Source: a virus | DNA: 41,522 bases | Reading direction: 5' to 3' (one strand) | IMG/VR virus record: IMGVR_UViG_3300033388_005701 | Location: 1 to 41,522 of that record | In this document: positions 32,879-39,810 of the stretch, piece by piece | How the letters are laid out: each line of letters opens with the position of its first letter | How positions within the stretch are numbered: position 1 is the first letter of the stretch | Made by a program: the position numbers and the translations under genes | Notes under the pieces: generated by a model | The model's database searches: none | What the model saw: the letters and a program-made list of their open reading frames with translations, nothing else | Told to the model about the DNA's origin: nothing

Positions 32879-32913
32879 AATTATTACCTCCTTATATAAA
32901 AAAGGTAATAATT
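32879..32913 (-). promoter_or_regulatory. Hairpin over the ribosome-binding site of the HNH gene
   Basis: AATTATTACCT (32879-32889) and AGGTAATAATT (32903-32913) are perfect 11-base arms with a 13-base loop. On the minus strand the arm and loop include AAGGAGGT, the ribosome site of the HNH gene. Pairing would hide part of this site, limiting translation when the hairpin forms. Confidence 0.65.
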
Positions 32914-32935
32914 ATTTAATTAATTACAACCCTCC

Positions 32936-33358
32936 TCAAAAAGGGAGGTCATCTTCAGGTTGTGGAACTGTAGGGTCGAAACCTTTGTTGTCAACACCCT
33001 TGTCATCACCATTGTTTACACCCTTTTTACCACCTAATAAGAGTAATTGGTCACAGATGATTTCTGTCATATATTTATTTTCCCCTGTCTTCTTATCTAC
33101 CCATTTTCGAGTTTTGATTTTACCCTCTATGTAGATTTGATTACCAGTTTTAACGAATCTATCACAAATATCGGCCAAATTACGCCAAAAAACCAATTTA
33201 TGGAATTCTGTATTTTCTACTTTCTTGCCGTCCTTGGTTGTGTAGCTCTCATTTGTAGCCAATGATAAGGATGCAACCTTTGTACCATTGTCAATAGCTC
33301 TTATTTCTGGGTCTTTGCATACGTTCCCAATTAGCATAACTTTATTTAATCCCGCCAT
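32936..33358 (-). CDS. ssb: Single-stranded DNA-binding protein
   Basis: A 140-residue OB-fold SSB: opening MAGLNKVMLIGNVCKDPEIR, then TEFHKLVFWRNLADIC and GNQIYIEGKIKTRKW. After about residue 108 comes an acidic, Gly/Asp-rich tail ending EDDLPF, matching the conserved tip that recruits host replication and repair proteins. It would cover single-stranded phage DNA and link it to the host replisome, since no phage polymerase is recognised. Confidence 0.95.
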   Translation of the reverse strand: MAGLNKVMLIGNVCKDPEIRAIDNGTKVASLSLATNESYTTKDGKKVENTEFHKLVFWRNLADICDRFVKTGNQIYIEGKIKTRKWVDKKTGENKYMTEIICDQLLLLGGKKGVNNGDDKGVDNKGFDPTVPQPEDDLPF

Positions 33359-33380
33359 TATTTTTTCCTTTGTTTATTGT

Positions 33381-33695
33381 TTATTGTTCCCATTTGTCAC
33401 TGTCTTCTCTTAACTCTGACTTTACTTTTTTTGTATAATTTTTTCTATCCTCATATTTTTCACCCCTTAATTCTGGATTCTCTTGCTGCAACTTTCGTCT
33501 AGCCCTTACAATGCTTTCAGTTTTTGGAAGGTCCATTTTAAGAAGCTCCATAGCTGTCATTTTTTCAGGCTCACTACAAGAGAAATACCAAATTAGTTTA
33601 ATCAAATATTCATCATCGTCCCTAGTTTTCGGGTACTTCAGGAGGAAGGTTTTAACCCGTTCAACTAGGGACTTTTCAAAGAAATCTTTATTCAC
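33381..33695 (-). CDS. Hypothetical basic protein, possible DNA binding
   Basis: A 104-residue protein. The GTG at 33695 overlaps the upstream stop region; a longer frame to 33815 lies inside the preceding gene and is less likely. The segment LPKTESIVRARRKLQQENPE resembles the end of a helix-turn-helix in phage proteins. Context among recombination genes suggests DNA work. Confidence 0.6.
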   Translation of the reverse strand: MNKDFFEKSLVERVKTFLLKYPKTRDDDEYLIKLIWYFSCSEPEKMTAMELLKMDLPKTESIVRARRKLQQENPELRGEKYEDRKNYTKKVKSELREDSDKWEQ

Positions 33696-33939
33696 TTTTT
33701 GAAATATCCTTTGTTGGGTTTTCTTCTGCCAATTTGCACACTTTTTCAAAAGCATCCTCAAAACTATTAGATGATGAGCATAGAAATAGTTCTTTAATCT
33801 CTTGCTCATCTTCATCTAAGCTATGCCAAAGTCGTTCACCGTTCTTATCTCTCTTCAGTGTTATAGAACAACTACTAATAATTGAATTATCTACGGAGTA
33901 AAGTCTCCAGCCTTCAGGAACACGTTCTTGTATACTCAT
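33688..33939 (-). CDS. Hypothetical protein
   Basis: An 83-residue soluble protein, acidic C-terminal half (DEDEQEIKELFLCSSS...). The start overlaps the upstream nuclease stop as ATGA. No family was recognised. Overlaps with both neighbours imply co-translation in the recombination cluster. Confidence 0.7.
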   Translation of the reverse strand: MSIQERVPEGWRLYSVDNSIISSCSITLKRDKNGERLWHSLDEDEQEIKELFLCSSSNSFEDAFEKVCKLAEENPTKDISKSE

Positions 33940-34955
33940 TTTTTAGCTCCTTTTTTAAATTCTTGATAGAATGGACAAGCATGAGAAACACTGCAATAAT
34001 CCTCACACCTTTTACGTTCTCCAGGTCTAAATTCTACATAGTGCTTTTTTAAATACATTATTTTTGTCAATCCAGGCTCTTCACTTTTTACACGCTCTCC
34101 AAGACCTTTATCCATAACATAAGCTTGGAGAAGAAATAGTTTAGAGAATAATTTAATAGCTCTTTTCCTGTCATCTCTCATTAAGGCCCATTTATCTTCC
34201 GTTGCCCAAGTCTCCTCATTTGAACAGGGTTCTGTAGACTCTAAAGTGTTTTCTTTTGCGTAATCTCTTATTCTTGCCCGTTCTCTTATTTCGCCTTCTA
34301 TTCTGTCATCATCCCAGATTACAAAATTTCTTATTTGAACTGGATTCTGTGGATACTTCCATTCTCTTTTTGCTTTTGATTTGGCATAATCCCGTAATAA
34401 TCCAATAATTCTAATTTCGTTAATGTGAATAGGTGAAAATGGAACTTTTGAAAAACAGTCATTACCTGGCGCAACTTTTGACATTGGGATTGGTTCCGTA
34501 ACATATCCCCCTTTTCTAAGAATATAAGCCCCAACATTTAACTGAAATTCCCAGTCGGGTGCAGCTGGTAAAGTTTTGCGTTCATCCAACATAAATTTAT
34601 AGACCGTGGAACCTTTGTAATCATCTAAAACCCCTTTCTTTGCATCCAAATAGAGAGAATCAAACATCATAGAAATTGTCCATTTTTCAAACTTCATATA
34701 AATTCGTTCTTCTGAGAAAAAGCTTTTTTCACCCTGTCCAGAAACCTCAATAACTTTATGAATTGCTTTTCCCATCATAGCAAAATACATGTCTGAAACA
34801 TCTAATTCAGCCTCATGCATCGACTCTAATTTTTGCATATAAGCAGGTCTTAAAAGGCTGGAGGGGGTGTAATCGCTATGACCTGCACTATACTCATCAT
34901 ATTTTAAGGCAGCCACTAGTGGTTTTGGTAAGTCTAATTTGTTAGTGTATTTCAT
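33936..34955 (-). CDS. RecB/Cas4-like PD-(D/E)XK exonuclease
   Basis: A 339-residue nuclease. The core shows MGKAIHKVIE near residue 65, LYLDAKKGVLDDYKGST near 105-120 (the D...D-x-K catalytic part), then KFMLDERKTLPAAPDWEFQLNV (given only in part). Near the C-terminus CEDYCSVSHACPF supplies cysteines like those holding the iron-sulfur cluster of Cas4/AddB-type nucleases. It would resect DNA ends to feed the annealing protein. Confidence 0.75.
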   Translation of the reverse strand: MKYTNKLDLPKPLVAALKYDEYSAGHSDYTPSSLLRPAYMQKLESMHEAELDVSDMYFAMMGKAIHKVIEVSGQGEKSFFSEERIYMKFEKWTISMMFDSLYLDAKKGVLDDYKGSTVYKFMLDERKTLPAAPDWEFQLNVGAYILRKGGYVTEPIPMSKVAPGNDCFSKVPFSPIHINEIRIIGLLRDYAKSKAKREWKYPQNPVQIRNFVIWDDDRIEGEIRERARIRDYAKENTLESTEPCSNEETWATEDKWALMRDDRKRAIKLFSKLFLLQAYVMDKGLGERVKSEEPGLTKIMYLKKHYVEFRPGERKRCEDYCSVSHACPFYQEFKKGAKK

Positions 34956-35137
34956 GAGTCAAACTCCTCAAATTCAATGTTCATTACTATAATTTTATTA
35001 TTCTCGGGGGTGTTTGGCATTCTCATTGTCCAAAGCCTTTTGTTTGGAATCTTCATTTTTTCAATATCCCAGGTTTTATATCCCCATTCTTCACTAGCTG
35101 CCCATTCCATAAGCCTATTTAATGTTTCATATTTCAT
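34952..35137 (-). CDS. Small hypothetical protein
   Basis: A 61-residue protein with two predicted strands in its C-terminal half (LWTMRMPNTPENNKIIVMNI). It overlaps the upstream gene by 11 bases and the nuclease start as ATGA, so the three are likely co-translated. No family was recognised. Confidence 0.65.
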   Translation of the reverse strand: MKYETLNRLMEWAASEEWGYKTWDIEKMKIPNKRLWTMRMPNTPENNKIIVMNIEFEEFDS

Positions 35138-35468
35138 TTCTTAAATCCTCTGTTAAAGAATTATCTTCGTCTAAAAATGGCAAGTCTTCATCTGCTATTA
35201 CGGGCAAATCTTTAATTTTATCCATAGGTGGAAATTTTTCTTCATCATATGCGGATAATTTTTGATTTAGCTTTTTATTCTCAGATACTAAGGCAGTGGT
35301 TTTCCTCTTGTAATTTTTCATTGTTAGCTCATAATTTCCGAATACAATATTTCCCATTAATATACGGCTGTTTAGTGCTTTGATGTGGCTTCTTAATTGT
35401 TGGAGGGTTGACGTTGAAGGTAATTCTCCCTCATCCATTTTAATTCTATAAGCTTCGCTTTGTTTCAT
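35127..35468 (-). CDS. Hypothetical coiled-coil protein
   Basis: A 113-residue protein. Residues 15-80 are helical with coiled-coil character (KNYKRKTTALVSENKKLNQK). The C-terminus is acidic and ends LPFLDEDNSLTEDLRNEI. It is the first gene after the promoter cassette at 35487-35532. Confidence 0.7.
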   Translation of the reverse strand: MKQSEAYRIKMDEGELPSTSTLQQLRSHIKALNSRILMGNIVFGNYELTMKNYKRKTTALVSENKKLNQKLSAYDEEKFPPMDKIKDLPVIADEDLPFLDEDNSLTEDLRNEI

Positions 35469-35486
35469 ATATTCCTTAGTTATTAA

Positions 35487-35532
35487 TGTTAAATCCTATA
35501 TTCAATTTAACACTAAACGTGTCCATTGTCAA
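35487..35532 (-). promoter_or_regulatory. Minus-strand promoter cassette, copy at 35.5 kb
   Basis: TTGACA (35532-35527), 17 bases, TAAATT (35509-35504), then GGATTTAACA (35496-35487). It overlaps the end of the annealing-protein gene region and would drive the nuclease, SSB and downstream genes. Confidence 0.85.
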
Positions 35533-35538
35533 CACATA

Positions 35539-35955
35539 TTATTTTTCTTTTTTAAAGTCTTCACTTTCATCTTCCCCAAATACACCTAATTCATAAAATC
35601 CAGTCATCTTTAAAACTGCTCTGCTCATAGCTCTTTTTTCTGCCATCTCCATAACATACCACGTTGTACAATTTCCGAACTCATCCCATTTATTTTTTTC
35701 TTTATTCCAGGTCTTTGAGCCATATTTAGCACTGCCAAAAGTTTCAATTCTAGCCCCTTTTTTACTTGCCACAGCTTTAACTACACAAAATTCAGGTTCA
35801 GATTTTATAGCCTCATACCTTATAAAGATTGTTTCTTTAGCTTGTATTTTGTCCATTCCTTGCCTAGTGACAATCATATAATGTTTATGCTTAAAAACAT
35901 CGTCAGCGGTTAGCTCATATTTTTTGTATAGCTCTGTTAATTTTACTCTATCCAT
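35539..35955 (-). CDS. Probable single-strand annealing or recombination protein
   Basis: A 138-residue protein. The C-terminal block TTWYVMEMAEKRAMSRAVLK followed by TGFYELGVFGEDES resembles the AE(T/K)RAxSRAL-type motif at the end of the core in Rad52/Erf-like annealing proteins. The neighbourhood (SSB, RecB-like nuclease, RusA) supports this. It is shorter than typical annealing proteins, so assignment to a named family is left open. Confidence 0.55.
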   Translation of the reverse strand: MDRVKLTELYKKYELTADDVFKHKHYMIVTRQGMDKIQAKETIFIRYEAIKSEPEFCVVKAVASKKGARIETFGSAKYGSKTWNKEKNKWDEFGNCTTWYVMEMAEKRAMSRAVLKMTGFYELGVFGEDESEDFKKEK

Positions 35956-35965
35956 GATTTAATCC

Positions 35966-36280
35966 TTAATTAAATAAATCGGTTTGGTCCCTGTCTTTTG
36001 ATTTCTCTTTACTTGTATTCTTTTTTGTTTTTTGATGCTCAATTGCAAAATCCATTGAACATTTATGACACCACATCCTAATATTTTCAATGTTTGCGGT
36101 GTCTTTGGTTAGATAATGGGGTATTAAAATTACCTTACCTTTGTATGATTCAGCTTTTTTATTGTGTTCATTGGGGCACCTAATCAACGGCCCCCTAAAT
36201 GAATCTCTCCAATCATTCTCACACCTAAACCCACATAAATTTAAGCGCTTATTTATTGCAGAATCAATTGATTGAACCAT
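35966..36280 (-). CDS. Hypothetical Cys-containing protein
   Basis: A 104-residue basic protein with CGFRC near residue 16, a Cys near 35 and WCHKC near 70, enough for a zinc site, and a Lys/Asp-rich tail ending QTDLFN. This resembles a split zinc-binding domain for nucleic acids. Function is unknown. Confidence 0.65.
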   Translation of the reverse strand: MVQSIDSAINKRLNLCGFRCENDWRDSFRGPLIRCPNEHNKKAESYKGKVILIPHYLTKDTANIENIRMWCHKCSMDFAIEHQKTKKNTSKEKSKDRDQTDLFN

Positions 36281-36584
36281 CGTTTATCCACTCCTCAACA
36301 TATTGATAAACCGATTTTCTGCACCCTGGACAAAGTCTAGTTTTAGTGGGTAATCTATTATTTTTTGTGTTTAGACTAATCCACCTACAAACTAAGCTTC
36401 TATCGGGAATACCTTTTAAATTTAAAATTCCAAATTGTTCTGCTAATTTTGTGAGTGTAAAACTAGGGTCTTTTTCTTGTTCTTTTCTAAATCTAATAAG
36501 CATGTTCTTATTGCTTACTTTGAAACTTATCACAAATTTTTTATTCTTTTTGGCTATTTTCTTTTTTACTATTTTCTTTTTCAT
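36264..36584 (-). CDS. Putative DNA-binding protein with helix-turn-helix and zinc pair
   Basis: A 106-residue protein. A basic N-terminal tail (KKKIVKKKIAKKNKKF) precedes a likely helix-turn-helix (FTLTKLAEQFGILNLKGIPD, then RSLVCRWI) and LCPGC near residue 84. It overlaps the next gene by 17 bases. A regulator or replication accessory factor is possible. Confidence 0.6.
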   Translation of the reverse strand: MKKKIVKKKIAKKNKKFVISFKVSNKNMLIRFRKEQEKDPSFTLTKLAEQFGILNLKGIPDRSLVCRWISLNTKNNRLPTKTRLCPGCRKSVYQYVEEWINDGSIN

Positions 36585-36607
36585 TATTTATCGTTCCTTA
36601 TTGTTTG

Positions 36608-36742
36608 TTATACATCTTGGCAACACTGCTCTTCACAAAATTCACAACACTCACACTTTGTTTCACTATCCCCGTTTATATCTTCTTGGAATGGGCAAGT
36701 ATGGGGCCTTATTGTTTCAGTTTTACAAGTGCAGTGTTCCAT
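36608..36742 (-). CDS. Cysteine-rich small phage protein
   Basis: A 44-residue protein with ten cysteines: HCTC, a central RPHTCPFQEDINGDSETKC and CECCEFC then QCC near the end. This pattern matches a known group of short Cys-rich phage proteins of unknown function, probably metal binding. Its ATG overlaps the upstream stop as TAATG. Confidence 0.75.
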   Translation of the reverse strand: MEHCTCKTETIRPHTCPFQEDINGDSETKCECCEFCEEQCCQDV

Positions 36743-36984
36743 TATTTATCGTTCCTTATTGTTATTGTTCCCTCAAAATCTGCTAAATGGTGAGATTCAA
36801 TCTCTCTAATTTCTGGGTTACGTTCTGAGAGAGAAATATATTTTATTAGTTTCCCCCCTACTTCTAAATGTCTCTCGCTTAGGGCCATGACTAAATCGTC
36901 ACTAGTTAAATCATTCCTCATTATTCTAGGGTATGTTGGATTGAGGCTATAAACTTCATTCACTACTTTATCTATTTTAATCAT
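36742..36984 (-). CDS. Hypothetical protein
   Basis: An 80-residue protein (MIKIDKVVNEVYSLNPTYPR...), with a mixed helix/strand pattern. It starts on the stop of the upstream gene and ends on the start of the Cys-rich gene. No domain was recognised. Confidence 0.7.
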   Translation of the reverse strand: MIKIDKVVNEVYSLNPTYPRIMRNDLTSDDLVMALSERHLEVGGKLIKYISLSERNPEIREIESHHLADFEGTITIRNDK

Positions 36985-37199
36985 TATAAAACCTCTGTTG
37001 CTAATTGTTCGGCTACTACATTTAAAAATTCATCTTTGTAGCTAGTTATTTCTATTTCTCCTGAAAACATTGATAAAATTTCTACTCCAGGCTCTTCCTC
37101 TGGGTCTTCTAAGGTTGCGCTGTGAGACTCTCCAATGATTTCATATTCAACTTCTAAATCTATTCCTGTGTCTTTCCAAGTTACCTCTATATTCATCAT
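36984..37199 (-). CDS. Hypothetical acidic protein
   Basis: A 71-residue acidic protein with beta-strand character (MMNIEVTWKDTGIDLEVEY). Both ends overlap their neighbours by one base. Function is unknown. Confidence 0.7.
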   Translation of the reverse strand: MMNIEVTWKDTGIDLEVEYEIIGESHSATLEDPEEEPGVEILSMFSGEIEITSYKDEFLNVVAEQLATEVL

Positions 37200-37456
37200 T
37201 ATACACCCAACACTTTTAATTGTTCTTCTGTAATTGTTGATGTAAGAGTTAATAATCTCTGTAATTTACTAACGTCTTTCATTGTTCTAAGAGTAGGGAA
37301 AAGGTCTTTAAACGGTTCCAATTGCGTTTTAAGACTTTCAACGTGTGCTTCTAAGTATTCATTATTAGAAAGTAATTTTTTATTAGTCTCTTCAAGTTTT
37401 GAAACCTCAGCTTCTAATATTGCTACACCTAATTTATAATCTTTTGTGTTGCTCAT
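37199..37456 (-). CDS. Coiled-coil protein
   Basis: An 85-residue protein; residues 10-50 form a coiled coil (LEAEVSKLEETNKKLLSNNE). It is the first gene after the promoter cassette at 37485-37530. Function is unknown. Confidence 0.75.
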   Translation of the reverse strand: MSNTKDYKLGVAILEAEVSKLEETNKKLLSNNEYLEAHVESLKTQLEPFKDLFPTLRTMKDVSKLQRLLTLTSTITEEQLKVLGV

Positions 37457-37484
37457 TTTGTATCTCTCTTTTGTTAAGTTTAAT

Positions 37485-37530
37485 TGTTAAATCCTATAAT
37501 CAATATAACACTCTTTGTTTCCATTGTCAA
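37485..37530 (-). promoter_or_regulatory. Minus-strand promoter cassette, copy at 37.5 kb
   Basis: TTGACA (37530-37525), 17 bases, TATATT (37507-37502), then GGATTTAACA (37494-37485). This is the best match to the sigma70 consensus among the copies. Confidence 0.9.
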
Positions 37531-37536
37531 CACATA

Positions 37537-37860
37537 TTATCCATATTGTAATATTTTTTCTTCTTTTAATTTTTTATACCTATTCATTAGTTCTCTATCT
37601 GATATGGTTCTAAGGTATGCTTTGATTTTTTCGGGTGGAATCACCTGTCTTCTCTGTAATAACTGACGTTCCATCCCTCTAATTACATGATATAACTCAA
37701 GCCGCTTTTTTGGACTCATAAATTTATCACGGTGTATAATTTTTGCAAAGCAATGAACACAAATTTTTGTTATATCTGCGTAACATTCACATTTTGTTTG
37801 GTCTACTATTTTTGTAATAAAATCTTGTGGGCTTGTTGCTGCAATAATTTTATTAAACAC
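37537..37860 (-). CDS. Hypothetical Cys-containing protein
   Basis: A 107-residue protein with CECYADITKICVHC near residues 24-37, a compact zinc-type group, then a helical, Lys/Arg-rich C-terminal half (GMERQLLQRRQVIPPEKIKA). The gene occupies the whole space between two promoter cassettes, so it is a separate unit. Confidence 0.7.
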   Translation of the reverse strand: MFNKIIAATSPQDFITKIVDQTKCECYADITKICVHCFAKIIHRDKFMSPKKRLELYHVIRGMERQLLQRRQVIPPEKIKAYLRTISDRELMNRYKKLKEEKILQYG

Positions 37861-37885
37861 GATAATCTCCTTTTTTATTTATTAA

Positions 37886-37931
37886 TGTTAAATCCTGTAA
37901 TCAATTTAATCCTCATTGTTTCCAATGTCAA
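37886..37931 (-). promoter_or_regulatory. Minus-strand promoter cassette, copy at 37.9 kb
   Basis: TTGACA (37931-37926), 17 bases, TAAATT (37908-37903), then GGATTTAACA (37895-37886). It serves the 37537-37860 gene alone before the next cassette. Confidence 0.85.
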
Positions 37932-37936
37932 CCTGT

Positions 37937-38209
37937 TTATATTTTATTTTCGTTAAGCTCTCTCATCCAACCATATACCGCTTTTATACTAATTTCTACA
38001 TTGTTTTCTATAGCAGATTTTACAAAACCTTCCAACATCATCCACTTTCTTTCCGCATCTGGAAGCCTTGCGACTAGGTTTGTCACTGCCTTTTTGAATA
38101 CTGCAATATCCTCTTCAGTGGTTAAAACGTCCTTTGTTTGGCCCTTGTAGTACATGTACGCCATATCCATTTTTTGTTCTAATCTCTCTAATCTTTCGTT
38201 GGGTGTCAT
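37937..38209 (-). CDS. Hypothetical helical protein
   Basis: A 90-residue helical protein (MTPNERLERLEQKMDMAYMY...). The last third (KSAIENNVEISIKAVYGWMR) could be a small DNA-binding unit. No family was recognised. Confidence 0.7.
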   Translation of the reverse strand: MTPNERLERLEQKMDMAYMYYKGQTKDVLTTEEDIAVFKKAVTNLVARLPDAERKWMMLEGFVKSAIENNVEISIKAVYGWMRELNENKI

Positions 38210-38294
38210 GGGTTTGGTGTCCTTTTTTGATTGTCCAGGGGGTCGGTTTTTAAAAACTTGAAAACGGTTTATCTAATACCCCTTTTATTTCTCA

Positions 38295-38426
38295 TTATTT
38301 TGGGGCCTTTGTTTTTCTCACGGCTCTCAATGGGTCCCTGCAAAAATCTTCATATTCTTTTAGTGATTTATCAAATTTATCTAGCCTGGTGTCCAGGTTG
38401 TTTATTTCTTTGTTGTTTGTAATCAT
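38295..38426 (-). CDS. Small hypothetical protein
   Basis: A 43-residue charged helical protein (MITNNKEINNLDTRLDKF...). Its ATG overlaps the stop of a 17-codon frame (38423-38476) as ATGA. That short frame has GGGGGG upstream, so coupled translation from a leader peptide is possible. Function is unknown. Confidence 0.45.
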   Translation of the reverse strand: MITNNKEINNLDTRLDKFDKSLKEYEDFCRDPLRAVRKTKAPK

Positions 38427-38476
38427 AAATTAAGCCCAGTTTTACCAATTTTTGAGGTCGTGGGTTTTTTATTCAT
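38423..38476 (-). CDS. Tiny leader-like reading frame
   Basis: A 17-residue frame (MNKKPTTSKIGKTGLNL) preceded by a G-rich ribosome site and ending in ATGA with the next start. The size is below what can be trusted by coding signals. It may exist to bring ribosomes to the next gene. Confidence 0.3.
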   Translation of the reverse strand: MNKKPTTSKIGKTGLNL

Positions 38477-38504
38477 CTTACCCCCCAGAATTAAGGTCAT
38501 TTCC

Positions 38505-38545
38505 ATTTTATTTTATTTTATTTTGTTTTATTTTATTTTATTATT
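38505..38545. repeat. ATTTT pentanucleotide repeat tract
   Basis: About eight tandem TTTTA units with one G-substituted unit (TTTTG). It lies between two tiny genes on the minus strand. Length changes by slippage could alter the spacing upstream of 38423-38476, though no frame is interrupted. Confidence 0.7.
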
Positions 38546-38628
38546 AAATTCCCCAAAATCATGTAGGGAATCCCCAAAGTTACCCCTAAAATCACTCCTA
38601 AATACATTATATAATCCAATATTTTCAT
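38533..38628 (-). CDS. Tiny single-span membrane protein
   Basis: A 31-residue hydrophobic protein (MKILDYIMYLGVILGVTLGI...) with AAGGAACG upstream of its ATG. Almost the whole sequence can span a membrane. Its function is unknown; small membrane peptides are common in phage early regions. Confidence 0.5.
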   Translation of the reverse strand: MKILDYIMYLGVILGVTLGIPYMILGNLIIK

Positions 38629-38641
38629 TCTTAATCGTTCC

Positions 38642-38899
38642 TTAGTATAATCCACTCATCCAATCATCATTAACAGGCCCTTCACTATCTACTTCCTTTT
38701 TAAATTTTAGATATTGTGCAGTTGCATCCTTTAAATTTGAAAACCTTTCTATAATATCACCGTCAATTTTTTCAACTACAAAATCTACATTATCATTATA
38801 GTCATCGTAGGGGGTAACAGATTTGTAAAGGTGGTGAGAATTACACTCTAATATAAATTCCGTTTTTTCTGTGTCTTTTTTTATTAATTGGTTGCTCAT
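38642..38899 (-). CDS. Hypothetical protein
   Basis: An 85-residue acidic protein with strand-like segments (NVDFVVEKIDGDIIERF) and a C-terminal WMSGLY. GGATAAT precedes the ATG. No family was recognised. Confidence 0.7.
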   Translation of the reverse strand: MSNQLIKKDTEKTEFILECNSHHLYKSVTPYDDYNDNVDFVVEKIDGDIIERFSNLKDATAQYLKFKKEVDSEGPVNDDWMSGLY

Positions 38900-38903
38900 T
38901 ATA

Positions 38904-39125
38904 TTATCCTTTGTTTATTCTTATTTTAAAACCTTGTATTTTCATTAGTTCTAAATATTCATCGTCTGACAATCTATTCATAGTGGAGGGGAATTTTATA
39001 GTTCTTAGTGAGTGCTCAATACAACACGCCTCAATATCAAAAATATCATTGGCGTTTATTATTACGCCTAATTCATCATGTAATAGGGTCCATTTAGTTT
39101 GAGGATTAATTGTTATAATATCCAT
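38904..39125 (-). CDS. Hypothetical protein
   Basis: A 73-residue protein (MDIITINPQTKWTLLHDELGV...) with mixed secondary structure. It is tightly spaced with the genes on either side. Function is unknown. Confidence 0.7.
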   Translation of the reverse strand: MDIITINPQTKWTLLHDELGVIINANDIFDIEACCIEHSLRTIKFPSTMNRLSDDEYLELMKIQGFKIRINKG

Positions 39126-39127
39126 GA

Positions 39128-39277
39128 TTATTTCACCCCTTCAATATTGTCTAAATAAATGTATCCTGGAGTGGGTTGTTTTGCTTTTTCTACATAGGCT
39201 ATTATTTTCTTTTCACTCCAGCCGTAAGAATCTAAAATTGAACATGCCGCCCTTAAATTATACGCTAACTTCTCCAT
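39128..39277 (-). CDS. Small hypothetical protein
   Basis: A 49-residue protein (MEKLAYNLRAACSILDSYGW...) overlapping the end of the upstream gene by 13 bases and ending two bases before the next gene. The clean spacing supports expression; no family was recognised. Confidence 0.6.
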   Translation of the reverse strand: MEKLAYNLRAACSILDSYGWSEKKIIAYVEKAKQPTPGYIYLDNIEGVK

Positions 39278-39531
39278 TTTAAAACCCCTTTTTCATCTGT
39301 ATACATTTTTCTATATAATTTATTTTCAGAAGAAAGACTCATATAACAAACATCTATATTAGGCCAGCATTCACCCTCAAAAGGGTAATCAATATCAATT
39401 CTATCTAGTATTAATTGAGCGTCTTTATCGCTTACAACGATTCCAACCGCCCTCCTTAATCTATAGTCAACATCTGCAAGGGTGAATTTAAAGTCTTTAT
39501 CGAATCTTTCTGCCGTTTCTTGATAGCTCAT
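39265..39531 (-). CDS. Hypothetical protein
   Basis: An 88-residue acidic protein with the helical segment FTLADVDYRLRRAVGIVVSD followed by strands. It follows directly on the 39533-39727 gene with one base between. No known domain was seen. Confidence 0.7.
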   Translation of the reverse strand: MSYQETAERFDKDFKFTLADVDYRLRRAVGIVVSDKDAQLILDRIDIDYPFEGECWPNIDVCYMSLSSENKLYRKMYTDEKGVLKWRS

Positions 39532-39532
39532 T

Positions 39533-39727
39533 TTAATTTTCCTCTTTGTCTGAAATTAAGTCAGCTTTTAAAACTTTCATTTGTTCGGGGGTGTAGGTAA
39601 ATTCCTCATTAATCAAAGCAACTAGGTAATCACTACTATTATTATAATTTCTCTCATTATAAAAGTATTCTTCATTAAATACTCTTAGGCTTAATTCGTT
39701 GTCTGAGTAGTTTGTCAAGTTTTCCAT
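39533..39727 (-). CDS. Small acidic hypothetical protein
   Basis: A 64-residue protein, Asn/Tyr/Glu-rich (YFYNERNYNNSSDYLVALIN), the first gene after the cassette at 39750-39798. The acidic composition resembles phage early inhibitors of host proteins, which is only a loose parallel. Confidence 0.7.
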   Translation of the reverse strand: MENLTNYSDNELSLRVFNEEYFYNERNYNNSSDYLVALINEEFTYTPEQMKVLKADLISDKEEN

Positions 39728-39749
39728 TTTTAATTTCCTTTGTTTAATT

Positions 39750-39798
39750 TGTTAAATCCTATACCTATAATATACTCTATTGTTGTTTACATTGTCAA
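39750..39798 (-). promoter_or_regulatory. Minus-strand promoter cassette, copy at 39.8 kb
   Basis: TTGACA (39798-39793), 18 bases, TATATT (39774-39769), then GGATTTAACA (39759-39750). The spacer is one base longer and the gap to the block slightly shorter than in other copies. Confidence 0.8.
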
Positions 39799-39810
39799 CA
39801 ACTTTATTAA

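Noticed and set aside
36346-36809. Plus-strand frames of 146 and 110 residues
   Set aside because: They are antisense to at least three tightly packed minus-strand genes and have low-complexity Phe/Leu composition.
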